Shown: positions 13,597-20,484 of the stretch, piece by piece | Layout of the letters: each line of letters starts with the position of its first letter | Numbering within the stretch: the stretch's first letter is position 1 | Assembly (NCBI GenBank): GCA_020025635.1 | Contig: JAHHRU010000019.1 | Coordinates: 1-20,484, forward strand | DNA length: 20,484 nt | Direction of reading: 5' to 3' | Origin: Allofournierella sp. | GTDB lineage: Bacteria > Bacillota > Clostridia > Oscillospirales > Ruminococcaceae | Notes under the pieces: generated by a model | What the model was told of the DNA's origin: nothing | Database searches by the model: none | What the model saw: only the letters and a program-made list of their open reading frames with translations | Made by a program: the position numbers and the translations under genes

Positions 13597-14008
13597 AACC
13601 GGCTTTTTGTATCTGGGCGAGGGCCCGGACGTGGGCCCCGCAAGCTTCGGGGTGCAGGTGCCCTGGCCGGACAAGGGCCCCTTTTCCAACGTGCGCATGG
13701 TGGATTCGGCCCGCAACGCCCTGGGCGAAATGGTGGGCCGCCAGGTGGGCCGCAGCCTGGACAAGCAGGAGCTTTCCTGGGAGAGCATCGAAAGCGAGGC
13801 CTGGTGGCGGCTGTGCCGCTGGCTGGAAGCGGGCCATTTTACCTTTTACTGCCGCTATTTCAGCCATCTGCTGGGCAGCTGGCAGGTGCGCCGGTTTTAT
13901 CTGGGCGATATTTCCTGCACGCCGGATGCCATCGACCCCAAAACCGGAAAGCCCGCCTTTTACCGGGATGCGGCCCTCTCGGTGATCGACTGCGGCGAGA
14001 CTTCCTGA
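13583..14008 (+). CDS. Distal tail/baseplate protein (DUF6711-like)
   Basis: This 141-aa protein directly follows the tape measure, where the distal tail component is encoded. The segment VRMVDSARNALGEMVGRQVGRSLDKQELSWESIESEAWWRLCRWL, then HFTFYCRYFSHLLGSWQVRRFYLGDISC, matches the small tail protein of this gene cluster type. The C-terminal PAFYRDAALSVIDCG is also typical. The start was placed at GTG 13583 behind GGAGG (13570-13574). TTG 13580 and GTG 13574 are alternatives, the latter inside the ribosome binding site. The role in attaching the baseplate is inferred from position. Confidence 0.7.
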   Translation: MSATETGFLYLGEGPDVGPASFGVQVPWPDKGPFSNVRMVDSARNALGEMVGRQVGRSLDKQELSWESIESEAWWRLCRWLEAGHFTFYCRYFSHLLGSWQVRRFYLGDISCTPDAIDPKTGKPAFYRDAALSVIDCGETS

Positions 14009-14036
14009 GCCCGCCCTTTTTGAGAAAGGAGCACAG

Positions 14037-15842
14037 ATGCAGACTGTATCCAGTGAATTCAAACAGGAAAAAGCCCAGCCGGTGGCACGCCCGGCGGCCC
14101 TTCTGGCCGAGCTGATCGTGACCGACCCGGAGGTTTCGGCCGGGGCAATGGGGCAGGCGCAGCAAAGCGCCCCCTGGGCCGATGCGGCCCGCCCTTTGAG
14201 CCGCAAGGGGGCAAAGGGGCCGGGCACGGCCACCTTGGAGCCCGGGCGCATGAAGGCGGACGGCGCCTTCATCACCGCCGACGGCCCGGCGGGGGGCGAG
14301 GGCTGGGTGAGCGGGGCGGTTTCCGGCCCGGAGGGGCTTTTCAAAACGCCCCCCGCCTTTTCGGTGCGCCTGCCCTTTGCGGCAGACCTTGCGGCCCTCA
14401 CCTTCTTTTTTGACACCGCCGCCGGCGAGTGGCCCGCCCGCATCCGGGTAACGCCCCAAAACGGCCCCGCCCGGGAATATGAGCCAAACGGGGAGGTGTT
14501 CGAAACGCCCGACTCCTTTGCGGCCCTCACCGGCTTCACGGTGGAATTCCTGCAAAGCGCAAAGCCCTTCCGGCGGGCAAGGCTTGCCCGGCTGGTGCTG
14601 GGGCGGTGCCTTTCCTTCGGGCCGAAAAACATCACCGCCGCCCGCTGGAAGCGCTCGGTGGACCCCATCGGCCGCCGCCTGCCCGCCGAGCAGTTCAGCT
14701 TTGAGGCGGTGAACCTTGCCGGCTTCGGCCCGGTGTACGACCCGGACGACGCAGACAGCCTTTGGCGCTACACCGAAGAGCGCAGCCCCATCACTTTGCG
14801 GCTGGGCCAAAAGCTCGCCTGCGGCCGGTGGGAATGGCTGGACGGCGGCGAATACTACCTCACCGGCCGCCCCTCGGTGGGGGAGATGACCGTTTCCTTC
14901 GAGGCCACCGGCCCGCTGGGCCTTCTGGACGAGGAATTCTTCATGGGCGTTTGGGACGGCGGGCTTCACAGCCTGTATGACCTGGCCGTGACCGTTCTGG
15001 AAAATTCCCGCCTGGCCCGGCTGTACCCCGGCGAAAAGCCCTGGGTGCTGTGGGAGGGGCTCAAAAACCGGCTGACCCGTGCCCCCCTGCCCCGAAAGCC
15101 CGGCCGGGAATGCCTGCAGCTCATTGCCCACGCCGCCCGCTGCGTTTTGTTCTGCGACCGCAGGGGCCGGGTGTGCATCCTGCCAAGGCCCCAGGGGGGC
15201 GAGGCGGCAAAGCTGCCCCTTTCGGCCCAGCTGGGCAGCGGCCCGCGCACCGAAAAGAACCCGGCCCTTTCGGCGGTGGAATGCCCGGCCTTTCAGTACC
15301 GGCCGGCCGAAAAGCCCCAGGTGCTGCACAAGGGCGAATACCCGGTGAACGGCCGCCGGCAGCTGATGCTGGAATATCCCGCCGCCGCAGACATAACGGT
15401 GGGCTGCGAGGGGGCGGTGCTGGAAAAGCGGGAGGTGTTCGCCGCGGCCTGCCGGCTCACCCTTTCGGGCAGCGGCACCGCCCTTGTGAAGGTGGAGGGC
15501 AGGCCCCTTTCCGCCAGCCGGGTGGTGGAAAGGGCCGAAGGCCCCGCCCGGCCGGGCACCGGCCAGCTGGAAAAGCTGGAAAACCCCCTCATCACTGAGC
15601 CGGCCCAGGCCCTGGCCGCCGCCCGCTGGGCCGCACAGGAGCTGTGCCGGCGCACCGTTTACCACTGTGAGACCCGGGGCGATGCCGAGTTTGACCCTTT
15701 GGATGAAGCCGAGATCTCCACCCGGCTTTCCACCGGCCTTGCCGCCTGCATCCTGGAAAACAGCCTGGAATTTTCCGGCGGCAGCGTAAAGGGCAGCCTT
15801 GTGCTCAAGCGGCAAAACGAACCCACCCCGAAAGGAGACTGA
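14037..15842 (+). CDS. Large tail/baseplate protein (tail-tip hub candidate)
   Basis: At 601 aa this is the longest gene of the operon. It follows the distal tail protein, where the tail-associated hub (Tal) is expected. Residues about 200-300 (RWKRSVDPIGRRLPAEQFSFEAVNL, YDPDDADSLWRYTEERSPITLRLGQ, WEWLDGGEYYLTGRPSVG, VSFEATGPLGLL) look like the hub domain that lies in a ring under the tube. The rest is beta-rich with no recognisable peptidase, lysozyme or lectin motif. AGAAAGGAGC precedes ATG 14037. The first ~190 residues look like a discoidin/jelly-roll-type fold (FSVRLPFAADLAALTFFFD), but that is a guess. The specific function is uncertain. Confidence 0.65.
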   Translation: MQTVSSEFKQEKAQPVARPAALLAELIVTDPEVSAGAMGQAQQSAPWADAARPLSRKGAKGPGTATLEPGRMKADGAFITADGPAGGEGWVSGAVSGPEGLFKTPPAFSVRLPFAADLAALTFFFDTAAGEWPARIRVTPQNGPAREYEPNGEVFETPDSFAALTGFTVEFLQSAKPFRRARLARLVLGRCLSFGPKNITAARWKRSVDPIGRRLPAEQFSFEAVNLAGFGPVYDPDDADSLWRYTEERSPITLRLGQKLACGRWEWLDGGEYYLTGRPSVGEMTVSFEATGPLGLLDEEFFMGVWDGGLHSLYDLAVTVLENSRLARLYPGEKPWVLWEGLKNRLTRAPLPRKPGRECLQLIAHAARCVLFCDRRGRVCILPRPQGGEAAKLPLSAQLGSGPRTEKNPALSAVECPAFQYRPAEKPQVLHKGEYPVNGRRQLMLEYPAAADITVGCEGAVLEKREVFAAACRLTLSGSGTALVKVEGRPLSASRVVERAEGPARPGTGQLEKLENPLITEPAQALAAARWAAQELCRRTVYHCETRGDAEFDPLDEAEISTRLSTGLAACILENSLEFSGGSVKGSLVLKRQNEPTPKGD

Positions 15843-15844
15843 AA

Positions 15845-16249
15845 ATGAGCGGGACACCCCAATGGCGCACCCCCAAAACAAACTGGAAGAGCGCCGATTA
15901 TTTTGACCTTTTTCCGGATTATGTGCGCATCCGGGAAAACATTCTGTTCCTGGCCGGGCTGGGCGCGCCTTTGGGGGTGCGCCTTGCCGACCCGCCCCGG
16001 CCCGCAGAGCTGGGCGACGGGGCAGACGCCGCCTTTTTTGCCCGGGTGGAAAACGCTCTGCCCGAGCTTTACCGGCCGCTGGCCCGGCCGCTTTCGCCCA
16101 TCCGGCGGTTTTCGCCGGGGGACAGGGCCTGGTCCGGCGCCGACCTTGACCGCATCGAAGGGGCGCTGGCCGCCGCCTTTGCCGATTACAACACCATCAT
16201 CATGGCCCAGCCCACGCTGGCCTTTACGCTGGGAGGCGATTTGTTTTGA
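15845..16249 (+). CDS. Small baseplate/tail structural protein
   Basis: This 134-aa protein has TPKTNWKSADYFDLFPDYVRIRENILFLAGL at the N-terminus and RAWSGADLDRIEGALAAAF near the C-terminus. Both segments are characteristic of a common small structural protein in Firmicutes prophage baseplate regions (W-x-x-x-D-Y-F and W-x-x-x-D-L-x-R-I-E). It is predicted to be mainly helical. The start ATG 15845 lies just after AAAGGAGA, overlapping the end of the previous gene's region. Its stop overlaps the next TTG by 4 nt. The biochemical role is unknown. Confidence 0.7.
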   Translation: MSGTPQWRTPKTNWKSADYFDLFPDYVRIRENILFLAGLGAPLGVRLADPPRPAELGDGADAAFFARVENALPELYRPLARPLSPIRRFSPGDRAWSGADLDRIEGALAAAFADYNTIIMAQPTLAFTLGGDLF

Positions 16250-17358
16250 ACCGTGAATTCAGGGACCTTTCGGTGAACGAGCCGGACGGCCGCCTTTATT
16301 ATGATCTTGTGGACCGGGCGGGAAAAACGCTGGTTTCGGGGGTGAGCCCCCGGCTGGTGAGCCCGGTGCTGCGCCAGGGGGACCGGTGGGGCGCCGCCGC
16401 CGCGAACCAGCTTCTGCGCCTGGACGAAAACGGGGTGCCGGTGCTGGCCATCCCCCCCAAAGCCGTGGGGGGCCTTGCAAGGGCCGCCCACAAAAAGCAG
16501 GGCCGGGTGCACCAGCTTACCGCCGACGGCGAGGACCTGCGCTTTGCCGCCGCCGCCGATTTCGAAGCGGGGGATACCTTCACCCTGAACGGCCAGGCCG
16601 TTTCGGCCATTACCCTTTCGGGCGAAGCGCTGTGGCCCGGCTATTTCAAAAAAGGCTCGGTGGTTTTGTGCCACAAACAAGGGGATGTGCTCACTTTTAG
16701 CGGCGGCGGGGGCCTTAGCAGCGCCGACAAAGAAACTGTGAAGGCATTCCTGGCGGTGGGCCGTTCGGTGCTGGGCGGGCAGGTGAAGGGCTCGTACACG
16801 GCAGACGCCACCGCCCGGGAGTTCGAACTTTTAAAGGGCCGCACCGCCTATGTGAACGGCCGCAGGATCGAAGGCACCATCCCCTGGAAAGGGGCCGAGG
16901 CCTTTACCCCCGGCACACGGGACCAGGTCATCCAAAGCGGCCAGTACCTTTCGGGCAGCCAGACCATCCGGGGCGATGCCGCCCTTGTACCGGGCAACAT
17001 CCGCAGGGGGGCCTCGGTGTTCGGGGTGAAGGGCGCCCTTGCGGAAAAAAAGTTTTCGGCGGTGTACGGGGTGCAGGCCCATTACGAACCGGACTGGATC
17101 AGCCTCACCGGCCAGAGCCCCCTGGGAGATTTTTCCATTTTGCAGGAAAACGCCTACCAGGCAAAGATCGTTGTGAACCGCACCGGCCTTTACGATGTGT
17201 TCCACACCTGCCAGGGCAACATGAAGCTGGAGCCCGGCCCCGGGGCCGCCCTCGGCCCCGAGGTGCAGCTTTCGGCGGGGGCCGCCTTCTACATCACCCC
17301 CAAGGGCGGCGGCGACGGCGGCAGCCTTGCCTTTGCGGCGCTGCGGGTGCTGGCATAA
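16246..17358 (+). CDS. Tail fibre/baseplate protein with duplicated module
   Basis: This 370-aa protein starts at TTG 16246, overlapping the previous stop (TTGA). Residues 1-80 are a beta-rich head (baseplate-attachment type). Residues 82-151 form a module beginning HKKQGRVHQL and containing DTFTLNGQ and PGYFKKG, also present in the fibre gene at 18672. Residues about 170-265 hold the repeats common to phage fibres (DATAREFELLKGRTAYVNGRRIEGTIP; SGQYLSGSQTIRGDAALVPGNIRRGASVFGVKG), and the C-terminal ~100 residues are beta-rich. It is probably a trimeric adhesin component; the receptor is unknown. Confidence 0.75.
   Translation: MNREFRDLSVNEPDGRLYYDLVDRAGKTLVSGVSPRLVSPVLRQGDRWGAAAANQLLRLDENGVPVLAIPPKAVGGLARAAHKKQGRVHQLTADGEDLRFAAAADFEAGDTFTLNGQAVSAITLSGEALWPGYFKKGSVVLCHKQGDVLTFSGGGGLSSADKETVKAFLAVGRSVLGGQVKGSYTADATAREFELLKGRTAYVNGRRIEGTIPWKGAEAFTPGTRDQVIQSGQYLSGSQTIRGDAALVPGNIRRGASVFGVKGALAEKKFSAVYGVQAHYEPDWISLTGQSPLGDFSILQENAYQAKIVVNRTGLYDVFHTCQGNMKLEPGPGAALGPEVQLSAGAAFYITPKGGGDGGSLAFAALRVLA
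16489..16698 (+). repeat. Fibre module, copy 1
   Basis: It encodes residues 82-151 of the 370-aa fibre protein and is related to 18807-19022. Shared signatures are LRF.A.ADF..GDTFTLNG, TLSGE.L.PGYFKKG and a final LTF. A 20-nt stretch coding PGYFKKG is identical in both copies. Confidence 0.8.
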
Positions 17359-17376
17359 GCGAAAGGAGACAGGGAT

Positions 17377-17934
17377 ATGACCATAACGGCTTTGCCCGGC
17401 GGCCTCATCGAGTGCGGCCGCCGGGGCGAAAGCGGGGTGCTGCGGGTCAGCTTTGACCCGGCCCCCTTTTTGGAAAAATGCGGCCCCGGCACAGCGGGGC
17501 TGCTGGTGCAGCGGGCCGACGGCTGCGCCTACCCGGTGCCGCTCACCGAGGAAAACGGCCTGCTTTTGTGGACCGTTGCCGCAAGGGACACCGCCTGCGA
17601 GGGCTTCGGCCTGGTGCAGATCGACTGGCGAAACGGCGAGAAGACGGCCCGCTCAGAGCGCTACCGGACCTATGTGGCCCCTTCGGTGAACGAGGGCGAA
17701 GAGCCCCCCGAGGGCACCGGCTGGCTGGATGCGGTGCTGGATGCCCGGGACCGGGCCGAGGCCGCCGCAAATGCGGTGCCGCAGCTTGCCGAAGCCGCCA
17801 AAGAAGAGATCACCCGCCACGCAGAAAGCGAAAAAGAGGCCCTTTCCGCCCACGCCGAAGCCCTGCAGCAGAGCGTGGCCCAGGAAAGCGAAGTGGCCGA
17901 AATGCTGGACGAAACCTTTCGCCCGGCCCCATAA
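17377..17934 (+). CDS. Baseplate upper-protein-like, coiled-coil C-terminus
   Basis: This 185-aa protein has a beta-rich N-terminal domain (1-100: GVLRVSFDPAPFLEK, GLLVQRADGCAYPVPL, EGFGLVQIDWRNGEKTARSERYRTYV) resembling the BppU-type N-terminus that anchors side fibres. Then comes a WLDAVLDARDRAEAAANAV helix and a long heptad-like helix (residues 125-178, AAKEEITRHAESEKEALSAHAEAL) predicted to trimerise. It ends with an acidic stretch and FRPAP. The start is ATG 17377 behind GAAAGGAGAC. Function is inferred from domain shape and place. Confidence 0.6.
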   Translation: MTITALPGGLIECGRRGESGVLRVSFDPAPFLEKCGPGTAGLLVQRADGCAYPVPLTEENGLLLWTVAARDTACEGFGLVQIDWRNGEKTARSERYRTYVAPSVNEGEEPPEGTGWLDAVLDARDRAEAAANAVPQLAEAAKEEITRHAESEKEALSAHAEALQQSVAQESEVAEMLDETFRPAP

Positions 17935-17949
17935 AAAGGAGGAAAAACC

Positions 17950-18654
17950 ATGGCATACGATGAAACAAAGCTCACCCGGCTGAGTGCGCTCAAGGCGCTG
18001 GCCCAGCGGGCCAAAACCGAATTCGCGGCGGCGTCCGCCCTTTCCGCGCTGGAAACCAAAACCACCCAGGGCCTTTCCCAAAAGGCCGACAAGGCCGCCA
18101 CCCTGGCGGGCTACGGCATCGGGGATGCCTACACCAAAGACCAGGTGGACGGCAAGCTCTCGGCGGTGTACAAGCCCGCCGGCAGCATCGCCTTTTCGTC
18201 CCTGCCGAGCCCTGCCCAGGAGGTGCTGGGCAGCGTTTACAGCATCACCGACAGCTTCACCACCGATGTGCGCTTTCTGGAGGGCGCAAACAAAAAGCAC
18301 CCCGCCGGCACCAATGTGGTGGTGGTGAAGGAGGGCTCCGGCTACAAGTTCGACGTGCTGGCCGGCTTTGTGGATCTTTCGCCCTTTGCCAAAACCGGCG
18401 ATGTGAACGCCCAGCTGGCCAAAAAGGTGAACGTGGAAGCCGGCAAGCGCCTGATCACCGACGCCGAGGCCGCAAAGCTTGCGGGCATCGCCGCCGGGGC
18501 CACCGCCACCCGTGTGGAAAGATCGGCGGTGAACGGCAACGTGAAGGTGAACGGCGCCGAGGTGACGGTGTACACCCTGCCCGGCGATGTGGTGAAGGGC
18601 GCCATTGCCGCCGACGGCGAGGTCACCCAGATGCTCACCGCCGTGTTCGGCTGA
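17950..18654 (+). CDS. Tail fibre protein
   Basis: This 234-aa protein begins MAYDETKLTRLSALKALAQRAK and has the fibre module YGIGDAYTKDQVDGKLSAVYKPAGSIAF...VYSITDSFTTDVRF...PAGTNVVVV (residues 57-123). It is followed by LITDAEAAKLAGIAAGATATRV (about 165-186), a segment repeated in many phage fibres, and a short beta C-terminus. A trimeric shaft joining the baseplate to the tip protein is likely. AAAAAGGAGGA precedes ATG 17950 by a normal distance. The next gene begins 17 nt later. Confidence 0.8.
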   Translation: MAYDETKLTRLSALKALAQRAKTEFAAASALSALETKTTQGLSQKADKAATLAGYGIGDAYTKDQVDGKLSAVYKPAGSIAFSSLPSPAQEVLGSVYSITDSFTTDVRFLEGANKKHPAGTNVVVVKEGSGYKFDVLAGFVDLSPFAKTGDVNAQLAKKVNVEAGKRLITDAEAAKLAGIAAGATATRVERSAVNGNVKVNGAEVTVYTLPGDVVKGAIAADGEVTQMLTAVFG

Positions 18655-18671
18655 GAAGGGGGCGTTTTTTC

Positions 18672-19490
18672 ATGAGCAAGCTCGTTCGTCAGCGCCATCT
18701 GCAGGCGGCGCTGCAAAAAACCAAGGCCTACATCGCCCAGCAGACCGCCCGCCTGGCCCAGGCCGCCGCCGCCGACCTGGAAAAGCAGGGCCTGTGCCCC
18801 TGCACCCACCAAAAAACCGGCACGGTGCACGCCCTTTCGGCCGCCGAAAACGCAAAGAACCTGCGCTTTGTGGCCACGGCCGATTTTGCCGGCGGCGACA
18901 CCTTCACCCTGAACGGCCGCCCCATTGCCGCCGGCACCCTTTCGGGGGAAGGGCTTTTTCCCGGCTATTTCAAAAAAGGGGCGGCGGCCGTCTGCCAGAA
19001 AGAGGGGGAACACCTTACCTTCGGCACACCGGGGCCCCAGGCGCTTTGCCGCCAGCTGCTGGATGCGTTCTACCCGGTGGGCACCCTTTACCAAACGCTG
19101 GATGCCGCCTTTGACCCCAACCGGGCCTTCGGGGGCCAGTGGCAGCTGGTGGCCGAGGGCGCTGCCCCCCGGCAGGCCGGCAGCCAAAACGGCGCAAGGC
19201 CGGTGGGCACCGTTTACGGCGAAGCCGCCCATGCCCTGGGCGTGGCCGAAATGCCCCGGCACACCCATGATCTGGACCTGACCAGAAAAAACGGCCCCAA
19301 GGAGTCGATCAGCGTGATTTTCGGCAGCAGCGACGGGGGTACCGCAACCAGGGAGGTGTACATGGGCGTTTCCCAAACCGTGCAGAACTACGACAACTGG
19401 GTGGCCAGACTGCGGACCGCGGGCGAAAGCCGGCCCCACAACAACGTGGGCCCCTCTCTGGCGGTGAACATCTGGCAGCGCAAAAAGTAA
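18672..19490 (+). CDS. Tail fibre/baseplate tip protein (gp10 C-terminal-like)
   Basis: This 272-aa protein has an N-terminal coiled coil (1-40) and a module at 46-117 shared with the fibre at 16246. The C-terminal domain begins FYPVGTLYQTLDAAFDPNRAFGGQWQLV (about 128-156), continues GEAAHALGVAEMPRHTH, and ends PHNNVGPSLAVNIWQRKK. This is the phage baseplate/collar-type domain seen in many short fibres; the HTH histidines in related proteins bind metal. It lies next to the endolysin gene and is the last structural gene. The start is ATG 18672 behind GAAGGGGG. It is the best candidate for the receptor-binding tip. Confidence 0.85.
   Translation: MSKLVRQRHLQAALQKTKAYIAQQTARLAQAAAADLEKQGLCPCTHQKTGTVHALSAAENAKNLRFVATADFAGGDTFTLNGRPIAAGTLSGEGLFPGYFKKGAAAVCQKEGEHLTFGTPGPQALCRQLLDAFYPVGTLYQTLDAAFDPNRAFGGQWQLVAEGAAPRQAGSQNGARPVGTVYGEAAHALGVAEMPRHTHDLDLTRKNGPKESISVIFGSSDGGTATREVYMGVSQTVQNYDNWVARLRTAGESRPHNNVGPSLAVNIWQRKK
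18807..19022 (+). repeat. Fibre module, copy 2
   Basis: It encodes residues 46-117 of the 272-aa tip protein and is related to 16489-16698 at protein level, with short identical DNA runs. The flanking sequences are unrelated. Confidence 0.8.
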
Positions 19491-19508
19491 AAAAAGGAGA
19501 AAACGCAT

Positions 19509-20484
19509 TTGTTCAAAGTACTGGATATTTCAAAGCATCAGGGGGATTTCGACCCCCAAAAGGCCAAGGCACAGGGCATCCAGATGGTGATGCTGCGGGC
19601 CGGCTACGGCGAAAGCCGGGACAGGCTGTTTTTTGATTTTGCCAAAAAGTGCAGGGCGGCGGGCCTGCGCACCGGGGCTTACCTGTTCCTCACCTGCCAT
19701 TACCGCCAGCAGAACGCCGGCAGCGAAAAAACCGCCTTTGCCATTATGGAAAAGCAGGTGGATGCCCTTTTGCAGACCATCAAAGACGCCGGCATCACCG
19801 GCTGGGTGGCGCTGGATGAGGAGCTGGAAAAAAACTACACCATGGGGCTGGACAAAGCCGCCAACACCCGCCTTCTGAACGCCGCCGCCGCAAAGGTGAA
19901 GCGGGCCGGCTTTGCCCCCTGCGTTTACGCCTCGGCCAGCTGGCTGCAAAACCAGCTGGATGTGAAAAAGCTGGGCTGCCCGGTGTGGGCCGCCTATTAC
20001 CCCAACAACGCCGCCGCCCCCGATTTTGGCTCGGCCGGCCCTTTGCAGGCCCTCAACACCGGCTGGGGCCGGTATCTGGTGAGCCTGGGCGGCCAGCTGT
20101 GCGGCTGGCAGTTCGCAAGCATGGGCCGGGGCAGCCAGTACGGCGTAAAAAGCGCCGGCATCGACCGCAGCTGGTTCTATTACCAGCCCGAAAACCTGGC
20201 CCAGAAAGAGGAAGAGGCCATGCGCTTTGAGCCTTCGGCCGGCCTTGAGCTGGTGGTGACCAGCCCCCGTGCCCCCGCCTGCGAGGCCTTCCCCTCGCCC
20301 AGCATCCATTCCGGCGGAAAAGCGCTGGAGCTTTCGTCCAGGTGGCCGGTTTTGGCCAAAGGCCCCGAGGAATGGGCCGGCGGCATGAAGGGCATCTGGT
20401 ACAAGGTGCAGCACCCCGAGACCCCCTATGTGCTGGCCCTGCCCGACCGCTGCCGGGTGCAGCCCATCCCCCAGCCTGCACCCC
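19509..20484 (+). CDS. Endolysin, glycosyl hydrolase family 25 lysozyme (partial at right edge)
   Basis: The open frame of 325 codons runs off the window with no stop. It starts at TTG 19509 behind AAAAAAGGAG. The N-terminus MFKVLDISKHQGDFD and the motif LDEEL (D103, E105, the expected acid/base pair) are those of GH25 muramidases, which hydrolyse the MurNAc-GlcNAc bond of peptidoglycan. GWQFASMGRGSQYGV...GIDRSWFYYQ (about 199-226) completes the barrel. After a linker, GIWYKVQHPETPYVLAL near residue 298-315 looks like the start of an SH3b-like wall-binding domain. It directly follows the fibre tip gene; no holin gene precedes it, and a holin could lie beyond the edge. Confidence 0.92.
   Translation, partial: MFKVLDISKHQGDFDPQKAKAQGIQMVMLRAGYGESRDRLFFDFAKKCRAAGLRTGAYLFLTCHYRQQNAGSEKTAFAIMEKQVDALLQTIKDAGITGWVALDEELEKNYTMGLDKAANTRLLNAAAAKVKRAGFAPCVYASASWLQNQLDVKKLGCPVWAAYYPNNAAAPDFGSAGPLQALNTGWGRYLVSLGGQLCGWQFASMGRGSQYGVKSAGIDRSWFYYQPENLAQKEEEAMRFEPSAGLELVVTSPRAPACEAFPSPSIHSGGKALELSSRWPVLAKGPEEWAGGMKGIWYKVQHPETPYVLALPDRCRVQPIPQPAP

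Noticed and set aside
11710..13788. Very long minus-strand open frames across the phage operon (also 5814-7559 and 13860-15881)
   Set aside because: GC-rich third positions suppress stop codons on the opposite strand. The predicted products are His/Pro/Gly/Gln/Arg-rich, have no family signatures, and overlap well-recognised phage genes.

Overview
The window reads as genomic DNA of a GC-rich Gram-positive gut anaerobe, most likely an Oscillospiraceae/Ruminococcaceae member of the Faecalibacterium-Gemmiger-Subdoligranulum kind. This is inferred from AAGGAGG ribosome binding sites, frequent TTG starts, lipoprotein sugar-binding proteins, CCA-encoding tRNA genes and the type of prophage proteins. 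No species can be named from the sequence alone.

Layout. (1) 1-234: six tandem copies of a ~30-bp TTCGAA-centred repeat, cut by the left edge, leading into a weak promoter. (2) 235-990: an XRE-family repressor and an ImmA/IrrE-type zinc peptidase, the classic repressor/anti-repressor pair of mobile elements, closed by a terminator. (3) 992-4505, minus strand: two tandemly duplicated genes for carbohydrate ABC-transporter solute-binding lipoproteins. Each has its own promoter, 5' stem-loop, upstream palindrome and terminator. No permease or ATPase gene is present. (4) 4506-4794: no convincing gene, but a plus-strand terminator. (5) 4795-5088, minus strand: a tRNA-Glu / tRNA-Lys / tRNA-Asn operon with a perfect consensus promoter and a terminator. 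(6) 5226-20484, plus strand: a phage packaging, head, tail and lysis operon that runs off the right edge.

The phage operon is in canonical order: small and large terminase, portal, a short scaffold-like protein, major capsid, head-tail connector, head closure, tail-completion candidate, tail tube, two tail-assembly chaperones, tape measure, a distal tail protein, a large tail/baseplate protein, five baseplate/fibre proteins and a GH25 endolysin. Most genes overlap by 1-14 nt or sit behind a strong Shine-Dalgarno, so they are probably translated as one long polycistron. Many proteins are short for their families: the small terminase lacks the usual N-terminal DNA-binding domain, the scaffold candidate is 114 aa and the tape measure is only 486 aa. 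No MuF-like head protein, capsid protease or holin is visible.

The most interesting inference is regulatory. The DNA upstream of the repressor and the DNA upstream of the terminase share TTCGAA boxes, an 11-nt ACTGAATAAAA block and GTAGGC boxes, although they lie 5 kb apart on either side of host-like genes. This suggests that the XRE/ImmA pair controls the head-tail operon. Whether the element is an ordinary compact prophage, a remnant, or a domesticated (GTA-like) particle cannot be decided from this window.
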